Source: LH-M37 sp965602855 (GTDB lineage Bacteria > Pseudomonadota > Gammaproteobacteria > SZUA-229). From it: a stretch of DNA of 64,000 nt. Made by a program: the position numbers and the translations under genes. Below, one piece after another: positions 1 to 7,694 of the stretch. The first letter of the stretch is position 1; each line of letters begins with the position of its first letter. The stretch is taken from positions 17,292 to 81,291 of the forward strand of contig CBFCZV010000007.1 in the NCBI GenBank assembly GCA_965602855.1. Reading direction: 5' to 3'. The notes under the pieces are model-generated. The model saw nothing but the letters and a program-made list of their open reading frames with translations, was not told the origin of the DNA and did no database searches.

Positions 1-63
1 TTAGTTTATGAATATCAGGACGAAGAATGCCGTTATTAAGGGCGTAGTGCAACCATCAGTTAG

Positions 64-510
64 TTATGCGGAGGTACCAACTTGAGAACGTGACCATGTG
101 ATGATCTGGTCTAGATTCATCGCACCCGCCTGCTGCGCAATCACTTTGCCATTTTTGAAGATTGCCAGTGTTGGAATGCTGCGGATGCCATAACGTGCTG
201 CAATCGCCTGCTCGTTTTCGGTGTTGAGCTTGCCGAGGCGTATCTGCGGCTCCAGTTGTTGTGCGGCCTGTTCAAAAGTCGGTGCCATCATTTTGCAGGG
301 GCCGCACCAGGGCGCCCAGAAATCGACCAGTACGGGAATATCGTTATTGTTGATCATGCGATCAAAGTTGCTGTTGTTGAGTTCAACGGGGCGATGGTTG
401 AATAAAGGAGCGCCACATTTGCCGCAGGTGCCACCTGCGTCGAGCCGATTAGCGGGGATACGATTGGTGGTTGTGCAAATAGGGCAGGCAATGTGTACGG
501 GGTTAGTCAT
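64..510 (-). CDS. trxC: Thioredoxin 2 (TrxC), zinc-binding type
   Basis: Cytoplasmic thiol-disulfide reductase of 148 aa. The N-terminal zinc ribbon has two CxxC pairs (Cys9/Cys12 and Cys29/Cys32), which distinguishes TrxC from TrxA. The thioredoxin fold follows, with the active site WCGPC at about residues 68-72 and the cis-proline loop SIPT. The frame stays open upstream to 603, but the family begins directly before the zinc ribbon, so the ATG at 508-510 (MTNPVHIACPIC) is chosen. TrxC proteins are known to reduce ribonucleotide reductase and oxidatively damaged proteins. It is divergent from the GIY-YIG gene at 617. No OxyR site was recognised. Confidence 0.93.
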   Translation of the reverse strand: MTNPVHIACPICTTTNRIPANRLDAGGTCGKCGAPLFNHRPVELNNSNFDRMINNNDIPVLVDFWAPWCGPCKMMAPTFEQAAQQLEPQIRLGKLNTENEQAIAARYGIRSIPTLAIFKNGKVIAQQAGAMNLDQIITWSRSQVGTSA

Positions 511-616
511 AGCTATATCCAATAGTTCTTCAATTAAAGATATTATTGGGGTAGATGTGCCAGTTTCAAGACTCTGGCAGAATGATGAGCAATGTTTATG
601 CAAGGGGTGATGGCCT

Positions 617-1054
617 GTGTCAAAGATTGGTACTTATATTGTTGTGCTGAAAAGTGGGTGTGTCAGAACCATACGGATTGGCAGGCTGGGACAACTCAAG
701 ATTAACAAAGGCTATTATGCATACGTCGGTAGCGCCATGGGACCGGGCGGCGTGGTATCGCGTTTAAAGCATCACAGTAAAATTAGTAAGAAGCCACACT
801 GGCATCTGGATTATTTACGCGCAGAAACAGAGTTTTATGAAGCCTATGCCCTGTATTCGCCGGAGAGAATGGAGTGTGAGTGGGCGACGTTCCTGTCAAA
901 AATTGAAGCAGTTAATGAACCAATGAAAGGTTTTGGTTCATCAGACTGCCGATGTTATACGCATCTATTTTATTTTCCGTCTTCCGTGAAAATGGCCAGG
1001 GCTATTCAGAGTATAAATAGAGCCCAGAAAGTCGATATGGCTATGTTGCTTTGA
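617..1054 (+). CDS. GIY-YIG/DUF123 nuclease-like protein
   Basis: Protein of 145 aa with a GIY-YIG-like beginning: GTYIV at residues 5-9 and GYYAYVGSA at 32-40. HWHLDYL follows at 61-67, and there is a Cys/His-containing segment (SSDCRCYTH) near residue 110. This layout is that of the DUF123 subgroup, which occurs alone or fused to endonuclease III and is presumed to act on DNA; no reaction has been established to my knowledge. The start is GTG, supported by the purine-rich AAGGGG about ten bases upstream. It converges on the response regulator gene with a 14-base gap. Confidence 0.8.
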   Translation: MSKIGTYIVVLKSGCVRTIRIGRLGQLKINKGYYAYVGSAMGPGGVVSRLKHHSKISKKPHWHLDYLRAETEFYEAYALYSPERMECEWATFLSKIEAVNEPMKGFGSSDCRCYTHLFYFPSSVKMARAIQSINRAQKVDMAMLL

Positions 1055-1068
1055 TTTGTAACTGAGGG

Positions 1069-1431
1069 CTAACCCAACAAAGCATCAATTTTTGACAGTA
1101 GCTCTTTCTTTTCAGGTGGTTTAACCACGTAATCTTTTGCACCCTGTCGTTTAGCCCAGACTTTATCGGTTTCCTGATCTTTGGTTGTAAGCATGACAAT
1201 GGGAATATGTTTGGTTTCATCATCAGTCGAGATTTGGCGGGTTGCCTGGAATCCGCTAATGCCTGGCATGACCACATCCATGACGATTAAATCAGGCTTC
1301 TCAATAAGGGACTTTGCTATACCTTCCTCACCGCTAACCGCAGGAACAACTACATGCCCTGCTGATTCCAATATTTTTGTGGTGCCGGATAATATTGTAG
1401 GTGAGTCGTCAACGACCAGAATTTTTGCCAT
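1069..1431 (-). CDS. Single-domain CheY-like response regulator (PilH-like)
   Basis: Receiver domain only, 120 aa, with no output domain. All phosphotransfer residues are visible: the acidic pair Asp8/Asp9, phospho-acceptor Asp52 in VMDVVMPG, Thr82/Thr83 and Lys104 in VVKPP. The VMDVVMPGISGFQATR stretch and the KPP signature resemble PilG/PilH regulators of type IV pilus chemosensory systems, but no pil or che genes are nearby, so the partner kinase is unknown. The neighbouring diguanylate cyclase and the distant PilZ gene at 54.3 kb are possible members of a motility or biofilm circuit (inference). Confidence 0.85.
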   Translation of the reverse strand: MAKILVVDDSPTILSGTTKILESAGHVVVPAVSGEEGIAKSLIEKPDLIVMDVVMPGISGFQATRQISTDDETKHIPIVMLTTKDQETDKVWAKRQGAKDYVVKPPEKKELLSKIDALLG

Positions 1432-1587
1432 GGAAAAAGCCTTATAAACAGTTATTTGTTATAAGACTACAATATATAGGGGCGATATAACAGAATAAAT
1501 CACCTTAAGTTGGGCTTTTGCTGATGAAATGATTTTTTTTTACTATTATCAGTCCTATATTGACAATTTTAAGGATCAGATTGGTTT

Positions 1588-2781
1588 ATGTTTCGTATCA
1601 TTTCTTCTATGGTCATACCGCTTGTTTTATTGGGTTTGGCAATTTTGCTCTATCCAAAGCTGGATGGGCTCCCCGCTTCTCAGTTGGTGGTGATTAAGTT
1701 AGCACCACTGGCTATCGCGATAATCGGCATGACTCTTTGTTTGAGATTTAATCGTAGTCTGGTGTTTTTTGCGACACTGGCGCTGGTTAGTGTTTATATC
1801 TTGCTGCAATGGTATCTGCCTCGACTAGGCTGGGTTGAGGCAAAAACAGTCTGGACGGCACTGTGTCTGTTGTTGCCTTTTAATATCATGCTTATTTCCC
1901 TGTTAAAGGAACGTGGAATGCTGACCTTGTGGGGTGCTAGCCGGTTCGCAATCTTGCTGGTGCCGATGCTGATATTTATTGCTGTGGCGAAATATGACCC
2001 TGATTCACTACTGCGTTTGCTGACATGGAATTTTATTGATCAACATCTGTTGAATCAGGTGGGATTTTCTCAGCTGCCGTTAGCGATGATGATTCTTGCC
2101 GTGCTCGCTTTGAACGGCAGATGGTTTTTAAGGACGACTGCGCAGAATAGTGCTTTGCTGATTATGTTGATCAGTGCAATTCAGATGCTGTACTTTAGAA
2201 ATGAGCATGCCGTTAGTGCTGTTTTTGCTAGTGCTGGCATGCTGATGCTGGTGATTGCTGTGATACAGGAATCGTGGAGCATGGCCTACATTGACCAGTT
2301 GACCAATTTGCCAGGTCGACGTGCACTGGACGAAGAGATGCTCAAGCTGGGCAGTAACTATTCCATAGCCATGCTGGATATCGATCATTTCAAGAAATTT
2401 AATGATACCTACGGTCATGATACCGGGGATCAGGTGTTGCAAATGGTCGCCTCAAGAATCAAGCAGTCCACGTCGGGTGGCAAAGCTTTTCGTTATGGTG
2501 GTGAAGAATTCAGTATTGTTTTCCCGGGTAAGAGTGCAGCGGATACTTTGGGAATTCTGAATGGTGTGCGAGAAAATGTGGGCAGTAGTATATTCCAGGT
2601 GCGTAAAAAAGAACGTCGTGGCAAAGATAAAAAAGGCGGCGGCAAAAATGTGCAGGTAACTATTAGTATCGGCGTTGCCGAGCGTACTGAGAAAATGCCA
2701 ACACCACATGAAGTTATCAAAGGCGCGGATAAGGCTTTATATAAAGCGAAGAAGCAGGGAAGAAATAAAGTCTGTAAATAA
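1588..2781 (+). CDS. Membrane diguanylate cyclase (GGDEF domain)
   Basis: Protein of 397 aa. The first ~230 residues are hydrophobic, with about seven predicted membrane segments. The GGDEF domain starts at YIDQLTNLPGRR (about 235) and carries the metal-binding Asp264 (LDIDHFKKFND) and the active-site GGEEF at 304-308, so it is predicted to make cyclic di-GMP from GTP at the inner membrane. The RxxD inhibitory site normally placed just before GGEEF is missing (SGGKAFRY instead). A lysine/arginine-rich insertion (about 338-355) interrupts the C-terminal half of the cyclase fold. It converges on the antiporter gene. Confidence 0.9.
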   Translation: MFRIISSMVIPLVLLGLAILLYPKLDGLPASQLVVIKLAPLAIAIIGMTLCLRFNRSLVFFATLALVSVYILLQWYLPRLGWVEAKTVWTALCLLLPFNIMLISLLKERGMLTLWGASRFAILLVPMLIFIAVAKYDPDSLLRLLTWNFIDQHLLNQVGFSQLPLAMMILAVLALNGRWFLRTTAQNSALLIMLISAIQMLYFRNEHAVSAVFASAGMLMLVIAVIQESWSMAYIDQLTNLPGRRALDEEMLKLGSNYSIAMLDIDHFKKFNDTYGHDTGDQVLQMVASRIKQSTSGGKAFRYGGEEFSIVFPGKSAADTLGILNGVRENVGSSIFQVRKKERRGKDKKGGGKNVQVTISIGVAERTEKMPTPHEVIKGADKALYKAKKQGRNKVCK

Positions 2782-2805
2782 GTGCAGGCTTTATGGTTTG
2801 GCTAC

Positions 2806-4032
2806 TTATTGTCTAAATGTATGTCCAAAAGCTTTCTGTAACCATTTCATGGCAAAAGGCGGCAGGATGGTCGTCAGTATGATCACAATAATTAAACCGG
2901 CATGGGTTTCATTGTTGAAGAAACCGCTGAGCTTGCCGAGTTCTGCAAAAATAAGTCCGACTTCTCCTCTGGGTATCATTGATACACCAATTAAATAACG
3001 TGATCCCCAGGATTCATTGATTAAAAAGACGCCGATCATTTTGCTGATGACCGCTATACCAAATAGCGCCAGTGAAAAGCTCCAGATATAGCCCGATGAC
3101 CAGTCTATTGCACGCAGGTCAATCGATAACCCCACCAGAACAAAAAAGATGGGAGTGAACAGGCTGATGATGGGGTGCATTTGCTTTCTGATATTTTTTG
3201 CAAATTTTATATCCGAATGAAGGTTTGCACCCAGCGGCAGGAAGAATCGACGAGACAGGGCAAGTCCGGCAGCGAAGCCCCCCAGTAATTCCGGTGCACC
3301 GATGACATGAGCCAGCCAGGCAAAAAACAGCACTAGCGATACGATCATGGTGGGAATGAGTCCGGAAATTTCGCTGATGACTTCAAAACGTTTGATAATT
3401 AGCGACATCAGTTTTGCCAGTACTGGTGCGATTGCAAAGAAGGCGACGATAAAGATCAGAACCTTTCCTGCATTGAGCCAGTTGATGCCGCCGCCAATAG
3501 AGAATTCGTATAGCAGCGCCAGCAGCATCACACCCAGAATGTCATCGAGTACTGCAGCCCCCAGAACAATATTGCCTTCGCATGAGCTGCTGAGTTTAAG
3601 ATCCTTGAGCACGCGAACCGTGATGCCGATGCTGGTGGCGGTGAGTGTGCCACCAATAAACAGCGACTCGAGTACGGGTATGGAAAAAAGCCAGAAGGAG
3701 ATTGAGAAGCCCAGAATTAGCGGCAGGCAAAAACCAGTGACTGCAACTAATACGGACTTTTTGCCAGAATCAGCCAGCCGTTTGATGTCAGTTTCAAGCC
3801 CCACCTTAAAGAGTAGAAGGATGATGCCGATTTCAGCGAGTAGCTTGATGATGTCAGAAGGCTCAACCCAGCCAAGCAGGCTGGGGCCAATGACAATACC
3901 GGCAAATAGCTCGCCAATGACGGAGGGCGCTCGCAGGCGGACAGCAATCTCAGCAAAAACCCGTGCAGAAATCAGGATGATGACAAGATGAAGGAAAAAA
4001 GTATGGGTTTCCACGTTTAGCCTGCTGTTCAA
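2806..4032 (-). CDS. CPA2-family cation:proton antiporter
   Basis: Integral membrane protein of 408 aa with roughly eleven to twelve hydrophobic segments. Hallmarks of the Kef/NapA (CPA2) family are ELFAGIVIGPSLLG (about 41-54), the acidic pair in VLDDILG (Asp163/Asp164) and the MIPRGEVGLIF segment near the C-terminus. It is predicted to exchange Na+ or K+ for protons at the inner membrane. Unlike KefB/KefC it has no C-terminal TrkA-N nucleotide-binding domain, so it is a minimal antiporter; the cation cannot be read from sequence. It appears to be monocistronic. Confidence 0.88.
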   Translation of the reverse strand: MNSRLNVETHTFFLHLVIILISARVFAEIAVRLRAPSVIGELFAGIVIGPSLLGWVEPSDIIKLLAEIGIILLLFKVGLETDIKRLADSGKKSVLVAVTGFCLPLILGFSISFWLFSIPVLESLFIGGTLTATSIGITVRVLKDLKLSSSCEGNIVLGAAVLDDILGVMLLALLYEFSIGGGINWLNAGKVLIFIVAFFAIAPVLAKLMSLIIKRFEVISEISGLIPTMIVSLVLFFAWLAHVIGAPELLGGFAAGLALSRRFFLPLGANLHSDIKFAKNIRKQMHPIISLFTPIFFVLVGLSIDLRAIDWSSGYIWSFSLALFGIAVISKMIGVFLINESWGSRYLIGVSMIPRGEVGLIFAELGKLSGFFNNETHAGLIIVIILTTILPPFAMKWLQKAFGHTFRQ

Positions 4033-4359
4033 AGAGCTGTTGAGCAGAATATCACAAGTATCTACTCAGGGTTTGCTGGAACTAATTTTGGTTATTTTTT
4101 CAGTCAGTAACCATGATATAGGTAGTCGTATGGCTGATTTCCCCGTTTATTTTGCAAATTATTGTAATTTAAGGGCAAAACTGCCCCTTATTGCCATACA
4201 TTCAAAGCAATCTGGTTTATAATCCGGCGGCTAAGTTGCACCCGTACACGTCACCTCAGTGTGATATTGAAAGTAGAGAGTATTTGGTAGGTCTAGGTAC
4301 TCCAGATTGTGGTTCGTGGACACCCCAATTTCATTGAATTAAACCGTTAGAGTAGGAAT
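4033..4359. other. Gene-free leader upstream of the EF-G gene
   Basis: A stretch of 327 bases between the divergent antiporter and EF-G genes. It contains an interrupted inverted repeat (GGGCA/TGCCC, 4173-4186) and a perfect TATAAT at 4218-4223. The nearest -35-like TTGCCA (4191-4196) lies 21 bases away, too far for a standard sigma-70 promoter, so the promoter call is tentative. If used, it would give a leader of about 130 bases before the EF-G start. No convincing small gene was found. Confidence 0.3.
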
Positions 4360-6447
4360 ATGACTGATTTAGCCAAGTATAGAAACATAGGTATCTTCGC
4401 ACACGTTGATGCTGGTAAAACAACCACCACGGAACGCATTCTAAAGCTGACCGGTAAGATTCATAAAACCGGTGAGGTGCATGACGGCGAAGCGACTACC
4501 GACTTCATGGAACAGGAGCAGGAACGTGGTATTACTATTCAATCAGCGGCGACTAGCTGTGAGTGGAATGGACACCGCCTGAACATCATCGACACACCGG
4601 GACACGTTGACTTCACTATTGAAGTATATCGTTCTCTGAAAGTACTCGATGGCGGCATCGGCGTATTCTGTGGTTCTGGCGGTGTAGAGCCTCAGTCAGA
4701 AACCAACTGGCGTTATGCGAATGACTCAGAAGTATCTCGAGTCATCTTCGTTAACAAACTTGACCGTATTGGTGCTGATTTCTACAAGGTTGTCGATCAG
4801 GTTAAAAACGTACTGGGCGCGAATCCATTAGTGATGGTGCTGCCAATCGGTATCGAAGAAAACTTCGTAGGCTGTGTTGATCTACTGACTCGCAAAGCCT
4901 GGATCTGGGATAACGAACAGGACATTTCTGCTTACCGCATTGAAGATGTGCCTGCTGACATGGCAGACAAGGTCGAAGAATACCGCGAGCTACTCATCGA
5001 GACTGCATTGGAGCAGGACGATGATCTGATGGAGAAATACCTGGAAGGTGAAGAGCCTTCAGTCGAAGACATCATGGCCTGTATTCGCAAAGGTACTATT
5101 TCACTCGATTTCTTCCCAACCTACTGTGGTTCAGCCTTTAAAGATAAAGGTGTTCAAATGGTATTGGATGCAGCGGTTGCTTATCTGCCTGATCCAACCG
5201 AAGTTAAGCCACAGCCTGAAGTTGATTTAGAAGGTGAAGAAACTGGTGAATTTGCCGTTGTTGATCCGAGCAAACCATTACGCGCATTGGCATTCAAAAT
5301 TATGGATGACCGCTTCGGTGCACTGACCTTTATCCGTATTTACTCTGGCGTGTTGAAAAAAGGTGATACGCTGCTGAATACCTTTACCGGTAAAAGTGAG
5401 CGTATCGGCCGTATGGTTGAAATGCACGCCGACGAGCGTATCGAGCTGGATCATGCACAAGCCGGTGATATCATCGCGGTTGTTGGTATGAAGAACGTGC
5501 AGACCGGTCACACATTATGTGATCCTAAAGCACCAGCAACGCTTGAGCCTATGGTGTTCCCTGATCCCGTCATCTCAATCTCTATTTCACCTGACGATAA
5601 AGGCGCTTCAGAAAAACTCGGTATCGCACTGGGTAAAATGATCAAAGAAGATCCATCATTCCGTGTTGAAACTGACGAAGACAGTGGTGAAACCATCCTT
5701 AAAGGTATGGGAGAGTTACATCTCGATATTAAAGTTGATATCCTGAAACGTACTCATGGTATTGCTGCCACCGTTGGTAAACCACAGGTTGCTTACCGTG
5801 AGACTATCACTCAAAAAATCGAAGATAGCTACACACATAAGAAACAGTCTGGTGGTTCAGGTCAGTTCGGTAAAATCGATTACGTCATTGAGCCTGGTGA
5901 GCCAGGTACTGGTTTTGAATTCGAGTCAACCGTAACCGGTGGTAACGTGCCACGCGAATTCTGGCCTGCTGTTGAAAAAGGCTTTGCCAAGATGAAGGAC
6001 AAAGGCGTACTCGCTGGCTATCCTTGTCTCGACTTCAAAGTAACCCTTATTGATGGTGGCTTCCACGCCGTTGACTCCTCAGCGGTTGCTTTCGAACTGG
6101 CTTCAATGGCGGCTTACCGTCAGACCATGCCAAAAGCAGGTCCTCAGTTGATGGAGCCAATCATGAAAGTAGACGTGTTCACACCAGACGACCACGTTGG
6201 TGATGTTATCGGTGACCTTAACCGTCGTCGTGGCATGATCAAATCACAAGATGCGGGCTCTACAGGTGTTCGCATTAAAGCAGAATGTCCACTGAGCGAA
6301 ATGTTTGGTTACATTGGTTCACTGCGTACCATGACATCGGGTCGTGGTCAGTTCTCAATGGAATTCCTGCACTATCTGCCATGTCCTAAGAACGTAGCAG
6401 AAGCAGTGATCACGGAAAACAAAGAACGTGAGGCGGCTAAAAAGTAA
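4360..6447 (+). CDS. fusA: Translation elongation factor G (probable second copy)
   Basis: Full-length EF-G of 695 aa, the GTPase that drives translocation of tRNA and mRNA on the ribosome. The G motifs are present: AHVDAGKTT near residue 14, RGITI, DTPGHVDF and NKLD. Domains II-V follow to a normal C-terminus. It stands alone rather than with rpsL-rpsG-tuf, and several gammaproteobacteria have a stand-alone paralogue (fusA2 or fusB). It is therefore probably not the str-operon copy, although only the rest of the genome could settle this. A strong terminator follows at once. Confidence 0.93.
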   Translation: MTDLAKYRNIGIFAHVDAGKTTTTERILKLTGKIHKTGEVHDGEATTDFMEQEQERGITIQSAATSCEWNGHRLNIIDTPGHVDFTIEVYRSLKVLDGGIGVFCGSGGVEPQSETNWRYANDSEVSRVIFVNKLDRIGADFYKVVDQVKNVLGANPLVMVLPIGIEENFVGCVDLLTRKAWIWDNEQDISAYRIEDVPADMADKVEEYRELLIETALEQDDDLMEKYLEGEEPSVEDIMACIRKGTISLDFFPTYCGSAFKDKGVQMVLDAAVAYLPDPTEVKPQPEVDLEGEETGEFAVVDPSKPLRALAFKIMDDRFGALTFIRIYSGVLKKGDTLLNTFTGKSERIGRMVEMHADERIELDHAQAGDIIAVVGMKNVQTGHTLCDPKAPATLEPMVFPDPVISISISPDDKGASEKLGIALGKMIKEDPSFRVETDEDSGETILKGMGELHLDIKVDILKRTHGIAATVGKPQVAYRETITQKIEDSYTHKKQSGGSGQFGKIDYVIEPGEPGTGFEFESTVTGGNVPREFWPAVEKGFAKMKDKGVLAGYPCLDFKVTLIDGGFHAVDSSAVAFELASMAAYRQTMPKAGPQLMEPIMKVDVFTPDDHVGDVIGDLNRRRGMIKSQDAGSTGVRIKAECPLSEMFGYIGSLRTMTSGRGQFSMEFLHYLPCPKNVAEAVITENKEREAAKK

Positions 6448-6475
6448 GTTTTTACTTTTAAAAGCTGAATGAGAG

Positions 6476-6506
6476 AGGGTTGGCTTTTTGCTGGCCCTTT
6501 TTTTTT
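6476..6506 (+). terminator. Rho-independent terminator of the EF-G gene
   Basis: Nine-base-pair stem AGGGTTGGC/GCTGGCCCT, using three G-U pairs, with a five-base T loop. It is followed by a run of nine Ts and lies 28 bases after the EF-G stop codon. Confidence 0.8.
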
Positions 6507-6546
6507 GGTGTGGGGAAAGCGTCATTCCCGCGTTAAAATTTAAGGA

Positions 6547-6586
6547 CGTCATTCCGGTATGTTTTTGAGCCGGAATCCAGTTTTTT
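6547..6586. repeat. Dispersed repeat, short form
   Basis: GTCATTCCGGTATG, a T-rich spacer, then AGCCGGAATCCAG and a T run. The two halves are partly inverted (ATTCCGG/CCGGAAT), so it can form a hairpin. A second copy is at 63811-63888, where about 40 bases interrupt it. A related CGTCATTCCCGCG fragment sits just upstream at 6520-6533. Elements of this look are common as dispersed extragenic repeats in proteobacterial genomes. It marks the left side of the ATPase/subtilase module. Confidence 0.65.
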
Positions 6587-6695
6587 GTTCTGATTGCCTG
6601 CATTGGTGAATTTATCCTGCTCATTTTAAGGCCCTCATTTCAATTTAGCTGTTTACAAGCTACTATTACTATCAAACTTTAGATCTAAAATTATT

Positions 6696-7673
6696 ATGGC
6701 TACAGCTGAACAGTTAAAAGCCCTGCTTAAGAGTCACGCCGATCATGATGATCAGCGTTTCTACTCTATTGCTTTACAGGTAGCATCGCGCGAAGCTCGG
6801 CAGGGACACACCAAGCTGGCCAGCGACATCAAGAATTTGGTGGAAGCGTCCCAGAAAGCGACAGGCTCAAACTCCCCTACTAAGCCCACACCCATTTCGA
6901 ATCAGCATAGAGAAGATTTGAATGGTCTCTTAGAGTTAACTCACCCTTCGGTTCATATCAATGAGTTAGTTCTGTCCGACGAGATTCGAAGCCGCTTGGA
7001 TCAGGTGATTCTAGAGCAGCGCCAAAAAGACAAACTATCACAGTTTGACCTAAAACCTCGCCGAAAACTGCTTTTTACTGGCTCACCGGGCTCAGGTAAA
7101 ACCATGTCAGCAGCTGTTCTGGCAACAGAGCTGAAGTTACCACTTTATACTATTGTTCTCGATAGCCTGATTACCCGTTTTATGGGTGAGACTGCTACCA
7201 AACTGCGCTTGATATTTGAACATATCAAACAGACTAGAGCGGTCTATCTGTTTGATGAATTCGATGCCATTGGCACTCAGCGTGGCGCGCAGAATGATGT
7301 TGGAGAAATCCGCAGGGTATTAAACTCTTTTCTATTGTTTGTGGAACAAGATGCATCTGAAAGCATTATCCTCGCTGCGACCAATCATCCAGAATTACTA
7401 GATAAAGCACTTCATCGTAGATTTGATGACATCATCTTTTTTGAGAAACCTGGTCAGGCGCAGATCAAAACTATTATAGAGAATCGCTTAGCTGCCTTTG
7501 GTATATGTGATGCGAACTGGCCTGCGATAACCGATGCTTCCGAAGGACTAAGTGCCGCCGAAATAACTCGTTCTTGTGAAGATGCAGCAAAGGAAGCAGT
7601 GCTACATCACGATACAAAAATTACAACAGGTCTTCTTCTTAAAACACTGGAACGACGCAAAGCTACAAAATAA
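6696..7673 (+). CDS. AAA ATPase, partner of the subtilisin-like protease
   Basis: Protein of 325 aa with one AAA+ domain: Walker A GSPGSGKT (129-136), Walker B YLFDE (184-188), sensor-1 region ILAATNHPELLD (Asn230) and an arginine finger candidate in HRRFDD (Arg241/242). A helical lid (GLSAAEITRSCEDAAKEA) ends it. The N-terminal ~90 residues are helical and charged, probably an adaptor region. The domain resembles FtsH/spastin-type ATPases but has no membrane segment or protease domain. Its stop is 21 bases before the protease start, so the two are surely co-transcribed. ATPase/S8-peptidase pairs recur in bacterial genomic islands, and a conflict or defence role is the likeliest reading. Confidence 0.88.
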   Translation: MATAEQLKALLKSHADHDDQRFYSIALQVASREARQGHTKLASDIKNLVEASQKATGSNSPTKPTPISNQHREDLNGLLELTHPSVHINELVLSDEIRSRLDQVILEQRQKDKLSQFDLKPRRKLLFTGSPGSGKTMSAAVLATELKLPLYTIVLDSLITRFMGETATKLRLIFEHIKQTRAVYLFDEFDAIGTQRGAQNDVGEIRRVLNSFLLFVEQDASESIILAATNHPELLDKALHRRFDDIIFFEKPGQAQIKTIIENRLAAFGICDANWPAITDASEGLSAAEITRSCEDAAKEAVLHHDTKITTGLLLKTLERRKATK

Positions 7674-7694
7674 TCCATAACACCAAGGACGAAC

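Noticed and set aside
1..39. Possible C-terminal end (LVYEYQDEECRY, stop) of a plus-strand gene entering from the left
   Set aside because: Twelve residues are too few to support a gene or family.
3347..3991. Open frame of 214 codons opposite the antiporter gene
   Set aside because: Its product is Ser/Thr/Met/Pro-rich and without domains, as expected from the reverse complement of a membrane-protein gene.
4040..4222. 60-codon open frame upstream of the EF-G gene
   Set aside because: No ribosome site, no similarity, and it covers the inverted repeat and TATAAT of the leader.
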